Assembly: GCA_963787425.1 (NCBI GenBank)
Contig: CAWBCV010000011.1
Coordinates: 86,882 to 150,881, forward strand
Reading direction: 5' to 3'
Source of the DNA: AP-15 sp963787425
GTDB taxonomy: Bacteria; Pseudomonadota; Alphaproteobacteria; ATCC43930; CGMCC-115725
Length of the DNA stretch: 64,000 nt
Shown: piece after piece, positions 16,107 to 24,857 of the stretch
Layout: each line of letters starts with the position of its first letter
How positions within the stretch are numbered: the first letter of the stretch is position 1
Program-made: the position numbers and the translations under genes
Notes under the pieces: generated by a model
The model's input: the letters and a program-made list of their open reading frames with translations, nothing else
Told to the model about the DNA's origin: nothing
Databases searched by the model: none

Positions 16107-16886
16107 ATGAGCTCATTTGAGGAATATGCCAACAAATACCAGACGGCGCGAATGGAGCGCCGGGACGGCATCCTGCTGGTCACGTTGCACACGGAGGGTC
16201 AGTCACTGCGTTGGGGTTTCCTGCCGCACGGCGAATTGCCGGAAGCCTTTCACGACATCGGCGCCGACCGCGAAAACAAAGTTGTGATCCTGACCGGTAC
16301 AGGCGCCGAATTTTCCGGGCCACGTGCGACTCCGGGCACATCGTCCTTCCCGTCCCGGCCGTCGATCGAGCGGATCGACCGCATCCATTGGGAGGGCCGG
16401 CACCTGCTGATGAACCTCTTGAACATCGAAGTGCCGGTGATCAGCGCGATCAACGGCCCCGCGTGGCGCCATTCGGAGATTCCGCTGCTCTGCGACATCG
16501 TGCTCGCCGCCGATACAGCGCAGTTTCAGGATTCGGCACATTTCATGTCGGATGTCGTACCTGGCGACGGGATGCACATCGTCTACCCGCTATTATTGGG
16601 CATGAACCGCGGGCGCTATTTTCTAATGACCGGCCAGACATTGGAGGCCCCCGAAGCGCTGCGGCTGGGTCTGGTCGCAGAAGTACTGCCGCCCGACAAG
16701 CTGATGGCGCGCGCCTGGGAACTGGCCGAGGATCTGACCCGCAAACCGACACTGCTGCTGCGCTACACTCGGCTGCTCTTCACCGAATATCTGCGGCGCC
16801 AGATGCACGACCTGTTGGGCTACGGCCTGGCAATGGAGAGCCTGGCGTTGTTCGAGAAACAGGAGGCGCCCGCCCCAAAGAGTTGA
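16107..16886 (+). CDS. 6-oxocamphor hydrolase-like beta-diketone hydrolase (crotonase fold)
   Basis: A 259-residue crotonase-superfamily protein. Unlike hydratases it lacks the paired glutamates and instead has H122, H145 (FQDSAHF) and D154 (VPGDGMH) at the numbering known for Rhodococcus 6-oxocamphor hydrolase, plus E243 near that enzyme's Glu244. RGRYFLMTGQTLEAPEAL also fits. The likely reaction is retro-Claisen C-C bond cleavage of a cyclic 1,3-diketone; the substrate is unknown. It lies 23 bp ahead of a secreted lactonase and may share its operon. Confidence 0.75.
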   Translation: MSSFEEYANKYQTARMERRDGILLVTLHTEGQSLRWGFLPHGELPEAFHDIGADRENKVVILTGTGAEFSGPRATPGTSSFPSRPSIERIDRIHWEGRHLLMNLLNIEVPVISAINGPAWRHSEIPLLCDIVLAADTAQFQDSAHFMSDVVPGDGMHIVYPLLLGMNRGRYFLMTGQTLEAPEALRLGLVAEVLPPDKLMARAWELAEDLTRKPTLLLRYTRLLFTEYLRRQMHDLLGYGLAMESLALFEKQEAPAPKS

Positions 16887-16909
16887 ATTATCAAATAGCG
16901 GGAGGAAAC

Positions 16910-17962
16910 ATGAACAGACGTGCTTTCTTGGCCGCCTCTGCGGCCACTGTAACCATGGCGGGAGCGAAAATCGCATCTGCCGACACCCTGCCGTTGGGTC
17001 CGCTGCCGGACATGCGTTACCCCGAGGCCCGCATCGAAAGCGCCGATAAGAAATTCTTCGGCACCCACTTTCCGGCATTCGCCGGAACTGCCGGCGTGGA
17101 GCGCGTCGCCACTGGGTTCCGCTGGGCCGAGGGTCCAGCCTTCTTCCGCGAGGGCAATTATCTGATCTTCAGCGACATTCCCAACAACCGGATGATGCGC
17201 CTCTTATGGGATGACAATCATCTCAGCGTCTTCCGCGAGCCGTCGAACAACTCCAATGGCAATACGCACGATCCGCAAGGGCGCCTCGTAACTTGCGAAC
17301 ACCGTAGCCGCCGAGTGACCCGCACCGAGCTCGACGGGACCATTACCGTTATTGCCGACAAGTACAACGGCAAGCGGCTCAACTCGCCCAACGACGTGGT
17401 GGTGGCCTCCAACGGCTCGATCTGGTTCACCGACCCGACCTACGGCATCGGCGGCAACTACGAAGGCCTCAAGCAAGCCCAAGAGCAAGATAAGCACTAC
17501 GTCTTCCGGGTGGACGGCAAAACGGGCGAGGTCAAGCCGATTGTCGATGATTTCACGCAACCCAACGGCATCCTTCTCTCACCGGACGAAAAGAGGCTGT
17601 ACGTCATCGACAGCGGCTTCACCGATGGCGGACCGTCGCACATCCGCGTTTTCGATGTCGACACCGAGACCGGCAAGTTGACCAATGGCAAGGTGTTCGC
17701 CGAGGGTTTTGCTCCCGGCATAACGGACGGAATGCGCTGCGACGTGGACGGCAACGTCTGGTGCAGCATGGGCTGGGCCGACCCGAAGGAGGACGGTGTG
17801 CGCTGCTACAGCCCTTCGGGGGATCTGCTCGGCAAGATCCATCTGCCGGAGACCTGCGCCAATTTATGCTTTGGCGGGCCGCTCAGGAATCGTCTCTTCG
17901 TCTGCGGCAGCACCTCGGTCTACGCGCTCTATGTGGGCACGCAGGGCGCACTGAAGCCGTAA
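16910..17962 (+). CDS. SMP-30/gluconolactonase-family protein with Tat signal
   Basis: The 350-residue protein begins MNRRAFLAASAATVTMAGA, a twin-arginine signal (RRAFL) with cleavage near ASA-DT, so it acts in the periplasm. Propeller motifs include WAEGPAFF (metal Glu), LNSPNDVVV (metal Asn) and YVIDSG (metal Asp). Lactone hydrolysis is expected. GGAGG precedes ATG 16910 by 4 bases. It follows the hydrolase gene on the same strand. Confidence 0.88.
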   Translation: MNRRAFLAASAATVTMAGAKIASADTLPLGPLPDMRYPEARIESADKKFFGTHFPAFAGTAGVERVATGFRWAEGPAFFREGNYLIFSDIPNNRMMRLLWDDNHLSVFREPSNNSNGNTHDPQGRLVTCEHRSRRVTRTELDGTITVIADKYNGKRLNSPNDVVVASNGSIWFTDPTYGIGGNYEGLKQAQEQDKHYVFRVDGKTGEVKPIVDDFTQPNGILLSPDEKRLYVIDSGFTDGGPSHIRVFDVDTETGKLTNGKVFAEGFAPGITDGMRCDVDGNVWCSMGWADPKEDGVRCYSPSGDLLGKIHLPETCANLCFGGPLRNRLFVCGSTSVYALYVGTQGALKP

Positions 17963-17967
17963 TCCGG

Positions 17968-18189
17968 TCAGCGCGGCGCTTTGGCCTCGGCCGTGGCGGG
18001 GCGAGGCTTTTCCGGGCAATCGGGGCGGGGCAGGGCGCCGCGGCGCTCGGGCGGCACATGGCAGTTGTCGACCCGCTGGGCGTCGGAGGCTTTGTCGGAG
18101 AGGCGCTCCTTGAGCGTCTTTGCCTCCTGGGCAATCGCCGGCAGCACCGACGCAATCAGGGCGCAGCTCAGAGCCAGTACTTTCCGCAT
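17968..18189 (-). CDS. Small exported hypothetical protein
   Basis: A 73-residue protein with a Sec signal peptide (MRKVLALSCALIASVLPAIA, cleavage before QEA), followed by a charged, proline-rich tail with two cysteines (NCHVPPERR, PDCPEK). Convergent with the lactonase. No family recognised. Confidence 0.6.
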   Translation of the reverse strand: MRKVLALSCALIASVLPAIAQEAKTLKERLSDKASDAQRVDNCHVPPERRGALPRPDCPEKPRPATAEAKAPR

Positions 18190-18192
18190 TGA

Positions 18193-18840
18193 TCAAAGTG
18201 CCTTTCGAAAGGTCAGATTGATGCGGCGATTGCCGGTCAGCGGATCTTCCCCTTCGGCAAGAGGCGCGACGCCGTGATAGACGAGGCGATCGGGACCGCC
18301 CCAGACGACAATGTCGCCGCTCTCCAGTAGAATGCGCCGAAGCCGGTCGCTGCGGCGGTTACCTCCGAACAGGAATATCGCCGGTAATCCGAGCGAGACC
18401 GATAAGATCGGCGCTGTCAGATCGCGCTCGTTCTCGTCGCGGTGCAGCGACAACCGGGTCCCGGGTTCGTAAAGATTGATCAGGCAGGCGTCGGGCTCGA
18501 AGCCTGGATACCCCGCAGCCGACGCGGCCCTCGTGGCAAGACGCCGAAAAGGCTCCGGTATCGCGGGCCAAGGAGTGCCGGTGATTGGGTCGGTGGGCTC
18601 GTAGCGATATCCTTTGCGGTCCGTCACCCAACCGGCGCGGCCGCAATTTGTCATCCCGACTGACATGCGGAAGCCGCCTGGGGTGATCATGTTGCGGAAC
18701 GGAGCGCGGGTGGTAATGCTGTCCACCGCGGCAAGCAGGGTGGTGGCTATATCGCTGGCGAACCCGCGCAACACTACCGCTGCTTCGCTGAGCCGCTCGA
18801 CAGCTCGCGCCGGCTCGAGGCTGCTCAGCAGATCGCCCAA
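18193..18840 (-). CDS. alkB: DNA oxidative demethylase AlkB
   Basis: The protein is a 2-oxoglutarate/Fe(II) dioxygenase repairing 1-methyladenine and 3-methylcytosine. TPGGFRMSVGMTNCG, the metal motif LHRDENE, VVWGGPDRLVYHGV and the 2-oxoglutarate-binding NRRINLTFR follow E. coli AlkB closely. The open frame runs upstream into the preceding gene. A TTG at 18840, 7 bases after the upstream stop, gives 216 residues like E. coli AlkB, but no clear ribosome site confirms it. Confidence 0.9.
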   Translation of the reverse strand: MGDLLSSLEPARAVERLSEAAVVLRGFASDIATTLLAAVDSITTRAPFRNMITPGGFRMSVGMTNCGRAGWVTDRKGYRYEPTDPITGTPWPAIPEPFRRLATRAASAAGYPGFEPDACLINLYEPGTRLSLHRDENERDLTAPILSVSLGLPAIFLFGGNRRSDRLRRILLESGDIVVWGGPDRLVYHGVAPLAEGEDPLTGNRRINLTFRKAL

Positions 18841-18847
18841 CGCTTGA

Positions 18848-19630
18848 TTACCCGAGGGGGATTTCGCGCAATGCCGTCGTATCCTGGCGCGCGCCGGCGA
18901 GCACGTAATTGACATCAGTGCCGGCGATCACGAAGCGCGCGCCGAGGCGGATCAGCTCGCCCTGCAGTGCCACATTGTGGCGGATGCCGCCGACCCCCAG
19001 CACCTTGCTGTGGCTACGGCAGGCGTCAGCCACGCGTTCATACGCCTCGCGCAGACGCGGGTGATCGACCTGCCCTGGAATGCCGTAATCGGTCGTCAGA
19101 TCGCCCGAGCCGATCAGCAGCACGTCGATTCCGGGCAGTGCGGCGATCGCCGCGGCATTGTCGAAGCCTTCGGCGGTTTCCAGCATGACGATCAGCGCAG
19201 TCTCCGCGTTGAGCCGCTCGTTGATCTCCCCGAGCGGCATCGCGCGGTACCCGAGCGCCGGTCCGAGCCCCATGACGGAGCGCTGGCCGAGAGGCGGGAA
19301 CCGGCAATTGCGCACCACTGCCTCCGCCTCACCGCGGTTATTGACATGCGGGACAATAACGCCTTGGGCGCCACCGTCGAGCACCCGGCTCGACCAGTGC
19401 CCGTCATGGCTCGGCACGCGCACCAGCGGGGTGATGCCGACGCCGATCGCCGCCGCGCAGATCGTTGCGGCCGTATCTATCGAATAGGGGCTGTGCTCCA
19501 TATCGACATAGAGCGCGTCATAACCGCCGGCCTTGGCGACCATCGCGATGTCGACGGTGCGGGCGAGCCGCAGATTCATGCACAACACCAGCTCGCCCGC
19601 GGCGAGCTTCTGCTTCATCGAATTGGTCAT
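18848..19630 (-). CDS. HpcH/HpaI-family aldolase
   Basis: A 260-residue class II pyruvate aldolase. DALYVDMEHSPYS, the metal glutamate in VMLETAEGFDN and the following LIGSGDLTTDYG are typical of 2-keto-3-deoxy-acid / 4-hydroxy-2-oxoacid aldolases. ATG 19630 is chosen over the upstream start because GGAGG sits 6 bases before it. It probably forms a two-gene unit with alkB. Confidence 0.88.
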   Translation of the reverse strand: MTNSMKQKLAAGELVLCMNLRLARTVDIAMVAKAGGYDALYVDMEHSPYSIDTAATICAAAIGVGITPLVRVPSHDGHWSSRVLDGGAQGVIVPHVNNRGEAEAVVRNCRFPPLGQRSVMGLGPALGYRAMPLGEINERLNAETALIVMLETAEGFDNAAAIAALPGIDVLLIGSGDLTTDYGIPGQVDHPRLREAYERVADACRSHSKVLGVGGIRHNVALQGELIRLGARFVIAGTDVNYVLAGARQDTTALREIPLG

Positions 19631-19909
19631 TCGTGCCTCCCTGCACAACCGGAACCATGACTGATGCTGTAGACCGGATACGATCGGGCGCTGAATGGCT
19701 GTGCATATGCGATGCTCGGCTTACTCTTTCGCGCTCTGTCGCGCCAACCGGCCCACCGGTGAAGCTGCATTCTACTTTCGATCATATCCGGTCGGCCTGT
19801 CAGACGCCGAGATACGCACGCTGGATGGCCTCGCCTCGGGACCTCGTGGCTACTTCGCGGGCATGACAGGTACCACTTGATCTTACGGTCGCCAATTTAA
19901 GTCGGTCAC

Positions 19910-20776
19910 TCAACCTCCGCCGAGAAAGTCCTTGGTCCATTTCTGATAGTCATCGGCGCGAGTGACCTGCCGCATCAGCTCGGGGGAGGCGATGTTCTTC
20001 AGATCGCGCGGTGCTACACCGTCGCGCAACGCCTTCAGCGTGTCGTAAACCGCCTGCACCGCAGCCGAGAACGGGGCATGCGTCTGCAATGCGACCCGGA
20101 CGCGATGCGCGCCGAGCCAGTCGAGATCGCCGAGCTGGCCGCTGCCGCCGCCGAGGATCAGCGGGATCCTGATCGCCGAGGACACCGCTTCTACCGCCTC
20201 GACGGTAACGCCGCCGGCGAGGAACACAGCGTCGACGCCGGCCGCCTCATAGGCCTTGGCGCGCTTCAGAGCCTCCTCGAGGTTGGCGATCGCCAGCGCA
20301 CTGGTGCGTCCGGCGATGACGAGGTTTTTGTCTTGGCGCGCCGACAATGCCGCCTTCATCTTGCCGACGCCTTCTTCGACCGAGCTCAAGCTCGGCTTGC
20401 CGCCCGATCCATAGGGCCGCGGCAATACCGTGTCCTCGATCGACATCGCACAAATGCCGGCCGTTTCCAACTCCTCGACGGTGCGGCGCACGTTGAGTGC
20501 ATTGCCGTAGCCGTGGTCGGCGTCGACCAGCAATGCCAAATTGCCGGCGCGGCAGATGCGGTAGGCCTGAGCGGCAAATTCAGTCAGGGTCAACACGACG
20601 AGGTCTGGGGCGCCGAGCACCGACATCGACCCGATCGAGCCGGAGAACATCGCGACCTCGAAGCCGAGATCCTCGGCGACGCGCGCCGAGATGGCATCGT
20701 ACACCGATCCCGGATGCACGCAGCGGTTGCCTGAAAGGATCGCGCGAAAGCGCTCGCGCCGTTCGGTCCAGTTCAT
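19910..20776 (-). CDS. Isocitrate lyase/PEP mutase superfamily protein (oxaloacetate decarboxylase-like)
   Basis: A 288-residue alpha/beta barrel. VDADHGYGN is the substrate/metal loop and SIEDTVLPRPYG the metal strand. The isocitrate-lyase cysteine motif is absent, pointing to the oxaloacetate-decarboxylase or 2,3-dimethylmalate-lyase-like branch. It lies 21 bp downstream of a paralogous gene on the same strand. Confidence 0.85.
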   Translation of the reverse strand: MNWTERRERFRAILSGNRCVHPGSVYDAISARVAEDLGFEVAMFSGSIGSMSVLGAPDLVVLTLTEFAAQAYRICRAGNLALLVDADHGYGNALNVRRTVEELETAGICAMSIEDTVLPRPYGSGGKPSLSSVEEGVGKMKAALSARQDKNLVIAGRTSALAIANLEEALKRAKAYEAAGVDAVFLAGGVTVEAVEAVSSAIRIPLILGGGSGQLGDLDWLGAHRVRVALQTHAPFSAAVQAVYDTLKALRDGVAPRDLKNIASPELMRQVTRADDYQKWTKDFLGGG

Positions 20777-20797
20777 TTTGTCTCGTCCTCGATTGTC

Positions 20798-21697
20798 CTA
20801 CCGATCGCCCCACTTCTTGTCTTCAACCGTCTGCTCTTCGACCTCATAGAACCGGTCGAGGCCGACCAGCGTCTCGATTTCGTGCCGGGCGGCGATACAG
20901 TCCTCCCGGCTCAGGCCGCCATACTCGCCGTTCTGCTTCAGCTCCATCAATGCCCGCTTGGCGTGATGGAAGCTGACCAGCAAGTACAGCAAGGCGTCGA
21001 TGCAGGCCTTGTAGCCCATCTCGGCCAATTGCTTCGAGCTCGGGGTCGGACGGTTGTCGCGGTTGCCAAGGCTGCGGACATAGACCAGCGGAACCTTCGC
21101 GAGTTTCGTTGCCTGCTGCAGCTCCTCCGGCGTGCGCGGGAAAATCATCCCCATGTCGGCGCCGGCATCGGCCGCCATGTTGATCCGGGTCACCGCTTCG
21201 TCGAGCCCTTCGAAGCGGCAGGAATCGCTGCGCGCGATGATCACGAAGTCCTTGTCGGTCTCATCGCGCCGGCGGCACGCGAATTTGATCTTGTCGACGA
21301 AGTCCTTCCGCGGGATCACGTGCGCGACATATTTGTGGTAATGCGCCCGCTTGGGAAAGAGCTGGTCCTCGATATGGATGCCGCTGATCCCGGCACGGAT
21401 GAATTCCTCGACCGTGCGCATCGTATGCAGAGGCTCGCCGAAGCCGGCGCCGGCATCGGCGACGACCGGGACGTTGACCGCCTTTGCGATATCGCCGGCG
21501 GTGCGTACCTGCTCGTCCATCGTCAGCAGCGGCTCGGAGGTGCAGCGCGATCCGCCGGTCACGAACCCGCCATTGTAGACGGTCTTGAACCCGAGGCTCT
21601 CGATCAGCCGGCCGCCGAGCGGGTCATAGGCGACGGGCATGTCGATGAACTGTTCCTCGGCGAGGAGCCGGCGCAGCGCAGCGGTCCGATTGATCAT
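20798..21697 (-). CDS. Isocitrate lyase/PEP mutase superfamily protein
   Basis: A 299-residue barrel of the same superfamily but a different branch: VADAGAGFGEPLH replaces the DADTGYG loop and GIHIEDQLFPKRAHY is the metal strand. A C-terminal extension (GLDRFYEVEEQTVEDKKWGDR) differs from its neighbour. Start at ATG 21697 removes a 25-residue extension without homology. Together the pair suggests breakdown of a branched dicarboxylate. Confidence 0.85.
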   Translation of the reverse strand: MINRTAALRRLLAEEQFIDMPVAYDPLGGRLIESLGFKTVYNGGFVTGGSRCTSEPLLTMDEQVRTAGDIAKAVNVPVVADAGAGFGEPLHTMRTVEEFIRAGISGIHIEDQLFPKRAHYHKYVAHVIPRKDFVDKIKFACRRRDETDKDFVIIARSDSCRFEGLDEAVTRINMAADAGADMGMIFPRTPEELQQATKLAKVPLVYVRSLGNRDNRPTPSSKQLAEMGYKACIDALLYLLVSFHHAKRALMELKQNGEYGGLSREDCIAARHEIETLVGLDRFYEVEEQTVEDKKWGDR

Positions 21698-21847
21698 GGC
21701 TTTCTCCAGAAGAAGCCTGCCCGAACAGCTCCCGATTGTGCCGAGATCGCGACCCGGGTCAACCTTCAGCATTGGCGGCTGGCCGAGCGACCGCCTTGCG
21801 CAAAATCATGCCAGCGTCCCGCCGCTGTATTCGAGGAGTAGAGGCCG

Positions 21848-23161
21848 ATGGTTCCGGACATCTTTCATCGGGATTTCACTCCGACCTCCTACTGGTGGGA
21901 AGCCTACAAGCCCTCGGCCGGCGAGCTCGCCGATGTCCCGCACGCGGCGCGCGTCGCGATTGTCGGCGGCGGCTATGCCGGGCTGTCGACGGCGCTCGAA
22001 TTGGCCAAGCACGGCATCGATGCGGTCGTGCTCGAGGCGAACGAACTCGGCTCCGGGGCCAGCACGCGCAACGGCGGCGCGGTCAGCGGCGGCGTCAATA
22101 TCGGCAAGAGCTTTACCGGCCGCACCGCCGATGTCGGGCCCGAGCGGGCCGAGCGGCTCCTGTCGGACGCGAGCAACGCCTTTGCGCTGATCGACCGTTT
22201 GATCGAGGAAGAGCGGATCGACTGCTTCTGGGAGAAGCCAGGCCGCTTTGTCGGCGCTTGGACAAAAAAGCACTTCGAAGGGCAGTCGCAGCGCCTGGCC
22301 TTGCTCAATGCCGCAGCGCAGTCGGGCGCCTATGTCGTCCCCCGCGACCGCCAGCGCGACGAGATCGCCAGCGACTATTATCACGGCGGCATGGTGGTCG
22401 AGCGATCCGGCAAATTGCATCCGGCGCTTTATTACGAAGGGCTGCTGGAAGCGTGCCGTAGGCGGGGTGTCGCCGTCTGCGCCAAGGCCGCCGCCGGGCG
22501 CATCACAAGGGCCGGCGATGGCTGGAGCGTCGAAACCACTCGCGGTGAGGTGATGGCCGGCGATGTCGTGATTGCGACGAACGGCTATACCGGGAGCCTG
22601 ACACCGGCGCTCAGGCGTCGCGTGGTGCCGGTCGCCAGCCATATCATCGCGACCGAGGAATTGCCGCCGGATCTCGCCCGGTCCCTGATCCCGAAGGCAC
22701 GAACCCTGTCCGACACGAAGCGCGTGCTGTGCTACTACCGGATGTCGCCGGACGGCCGCCGCATGGTGTTTGGCGGCCGCGCCCGTTTCACCCAGGTCGA
22801 CGCGACGGTCAGCGCACCGATCCTCCACCGCTATATGACCGACCGTTTCCCGCAGTTGCGCGGTGCCAAGGTCACCCATGCCTGGACCGGGAATGTCGCC
22901 TTTACCCTCGACGCGTTGCCGCATATGGGGCAGCGGGACGACCTCCACTATTGCCTCGGCTGCAACGGCAGCGGGGTGGCGATGATGACCTATCTCGGCT
23001 GGCAGACGGCGCGCAAGATCGCCCGCGTCGCCAATTATGCCTGCAGCTACGACAGCGAGGAGTTTCCCGACCACCCGCTTTACACCGGCAAGCCCTGGTT
23101 CTTGCCGGCGGCCGGCGGTTATTATCGGCTGCGCGACAATCTCGACCGCCTGCTGGCGTGA
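21848..23161 (+). CDS. FAD-dependent oxidoreductase, gamma-glutamylputrescine-oxidase-like
   Basis: The 437-residue DAO-family enzyme carries VAIVGGGYAGLSTALELA near residue 38, GSGASTRNGG (PuuB/OrdL subgroup hallmark) and the C-terminal CNGSGVAMMTYLG loop. It probably oxidises a primary or secondary amine. It is divergent from the PEP-mutase genes and 28 bp ahead of a small gene that may be co-transcribed. Confidence 0.88.
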   Translation: MVPDIFHRDFTPTSYWWEAYKPSAGELADVPHAARVAIVGGGYAGLSTALELAKHGIDAVVLEANELGSGASTRNGGAVSGGVNIGKSFTGRTADVGPERAERLLSDASNAFALIDRLIEEERIDCFWEKPGRFVGAWTKKHFEGQSQRLALLNAAAQSGAYVVPRDRQRDEIASDYYHGGMVVERSGKLHPALYYEGLLEACRRRGVAVCAKAAAGRITRAGDGWSVETTRGEVMAGDVVIATNGYTGSLTPALRRRVVPVASHIIATEELPPDLARSLIPKARTLSDTKRVLCYYRMSPDGRRMVFGGRARFTQVDATVSAPILHRYMTDRFPQLRGAKVTHAWTGNVAFTLDALPHMGQRDDLHYCLGCNGSGVAMMTYLGWQTARKIARVANYACSYDSEEFPDHPLYTGKPWFLPAAGGYYRLRDNLDRLLA

Positions 23162-23189
23162 CCCGAAACGTTCCGAGAGGAGATCAGAG

Positions 23190-23477
23190 ATGGATTTCGA
23201 AACCTACAAAACCTCGCTCGCGGAGGAGGCGCCGCCCGAGGGGCTGAGCATGGCCGCGCAGGCGCTGTGGTGGGAAGCGAAGGGCGACTGGCACCTGGCG
23301 CATCAATGCGCGCAGAAGCAGCCGGATGCGGAGGGCGCCTGGGCGCACGCCTACCTGCACCGCGTCGAAGGCGACCTGCGGAACGCCGGCGGCTGGTACA
23401 ACCGCGCCGGCCGCCCGGCCTCGACCGCGCCGCTGAAGGAAGAATGGGAGACCATCGCCCGGGCGCTGCTCGGTTAG
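23190..23477 (+). CDS. Conserved hypothetical protein (ankyrin/TPR-like, 95 aa)
   Basis: The 95-residue, tryptophan-rich soluble protein has AAQALWWEAKGDWHLAHQ and AYLHRVEGDLRNAGGWYNRAG motifs. These are known from a small alphaproteobacterial family of unknown role that often sits beside oxidoreductases. GAGAGGAG precedes the ATG. Confidence 0.75.
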   Translation: MDFETYKTSLAEEAPPEGLSMAAQALWWEAKGDWHLAHQCAQKQPDAEGAWAHAYLHRVEGDLRNAGGWYNRAGRPASTAPLKEEWETIARALLG

Positions 23478-23643
23478 CCGCATATTGCCGCGACGCACCG
23501 GGCCGCCCCGTGCATGCTCCAGGGGCGCTGGGGTCGAAACGTTGGAAGTTTCCAAAACCCGGGCAAGGAGGCGGAAGGCGCTTTGCGCCCCACACGTGCT
23601 CGCCAGTCCCACCTCCCGAACCGCGTTCAGCCTAAATGCCGGA

Positions 23644-23835
23644 TCAAGCCTTCGCTGCCGCGACCGCCTCGATTTCAATCAGCCACTCCGGCGCGACGAG
23701 CGCCTTGACGATGATTGTCGCCGAGCCGGGCCGTGCGTCGCCGAAGTGCGTTGCCCGCGCCGCGCCGGCCGCAGTCACGTCCTCCGGCCGCACCAGGTAG
23801 GTGGTGATCTTCGCCAGATCGCCGTTTAGTGCGGC
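23644..23835 (-). pseudogene. RidA/YjgF C-terminal remnant
   Basis: The complement encodes LAKITTYLVRPEDV, HFGDARPGSATIIVKAL and PEWLIEIEAVAAAKA, the C-terminal half of a RidA-family enamine/imine deaminase. The N-terminal half is absent; upstream bases in this frame do not resemble RidA. 5'-truncated remnant. Confidence 0.75.
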
Positions 23836-23859
23836 GTTCGCCTTTGGCTTGGCGGCCAC

Positions 23860-24126
23860 TCTCTACAAGATCGCGATGTTCTGGGCGAACCGAAGACGGC
23901 ATTACCGCTGCCTCCGAGCCTTGCCGGAAGGGAGGCCGCCAAATCGGCAATCCAACACAGCCGGCCCTACCAGGCTTGCCGGGTGGCAGGAGGAAATAGC
24001 CTCGGGTGGCACAACGCCCCGCATCGCTGACCGAGCCCGCAAGCGCCGCAGATATTTTAGGAGCAAGTGGGGCTCAAGCGGCATCGGGCGAGCGTTATCC
24101 ACAATCGGAGGAGAGGAGGTTGCAAA
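23860..24126. other. Gene-free stretch
   Basis: No credible coding frame. It contains one exact TTATCCACA (24095-24103), the DnaA-box consensus, but a single site far from dnaA is not evidence of an origin. Confidence 0.5.
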
Positions 24127-24438
24127 ATGTGGATGCAGATCAAAGCGACAGTCGTAAGTGCGGCGCTCCTCGCCGGAGCGGCTGGGATCGCTTGTGCTCA
24201 AGGCAGCAGCACTCAGGATCCCGGGAGTCTGACACCGGGGAATTTGACCTTTCAAGACCTCGGCCCCGCCGGCCCCGTACCGGGCCCGACCGGACGCGGC
24301 CAGCCGCCTCGAGTGCCCGGCGCCTATGGGACGAGCGGCACGGCCGGCACAGTCGCCGGCCCAGGCACGAGCTCGACTGGTTTTGGCGCCGGCGACACTT
24401 CCAGGTTTGGAGGCAACGCCGCAGGAAGCGGACGATAG
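24127..24438 (+). CDS. Exported glycine/serine-rich hypothetical protein
   Basis: A 103-residue protein. Residues 1-24 form a Sec signal peptide (MWMQIKATVVSAALLAGAAG, cleavage after ACA). The mature part is low-complexity, rich in G, P, S and T. GAGGAGAGGAGG lies upstream of ATG 24127. Function unknown. Confidence 0.6.
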   Translation: MWMQIKATVVSAALLAGAAGIACAQGSSTQDPGSLTPGNLTFQDLGPAGPVPGPTGRGQPPRVPGAYGTSGTAGTVAGPGTSSTGFGAGDTSRFGGNAAGSGR

Positions 24439-24479
24439 TCGGCAGACCCGTCCGCCTATCTCGGTCTGGTCCGCGATCG

Positions 24480-24767
24480 TCAATCAGCCGTACAGCGGGC
24501 CGCCTTGCGGCTGACGAGCCACGGCTGATACGTCTCGCGCGTCTTGGCCAGCATCGGCGACTTCGAGTGTACGTCTAGCGCGGCTTGGTCGCGCCAGGCT
24601 TCGACCAGCAGGACCCGGTTGTGATCCTCCTGCGGTAATAATACATCGAATTGCTGGCAGCCGTCCTCGGTGCGCGACCGTTGCGCGTGCCCTTTGATCA
24701 ATTCGATGAATTGATTGCGGTGCTCGGGTTTCACCTCGAACTCTACGACGATCATGATGCGGCTCAT
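24480..24767 (-). CDS. Putative quinol monooxygenase (ABM domain)
   Basis: A 95-residue ferredoxin-like ABM-domain protein: MIVVEFEVKPEHRNQF, EDGCQQFDVLLPQED and LLVEAWRDQAALDVH are the YgiN-type strands and helices. Two in-frame ATGs are close; GGAGG is 8 bases before ATG 24767 but only 2 from the upstream one, deciding the start. Confidence 0.82.
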   Translation of the reverse strand: MSRIMIVVEFEVKPEHRNQFIELIKGHAQRSRTEDGCQQFDVLLPQEDHNRVLLVEAWRDQAALDVHSKSPMLAKTRETYQPWLVSRKAARCTAD

Positions 24768-24857
24768 CGGCATTTCCTCCGGCACGATTCCGCGGCATCA
24801 TCGGCGATCGGCTGGTGCCTAGGCAAGCACCGGCCCCGGATTGGGGAGGTCTCGACC

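Noticed and set aside
19695..19880. 61-codon plus-strand frame between HpcH and PEP-mutase genes
   Set aside because: No ribosome site or family similarity; typical chance frame in high-GC DNA.
24095..24103. Exact DnaA box as origin
   Set aside because: Single site; another at 41382-41390 is part of the IS subterminal repeat. No cluster, no AT-rich unwinding region.
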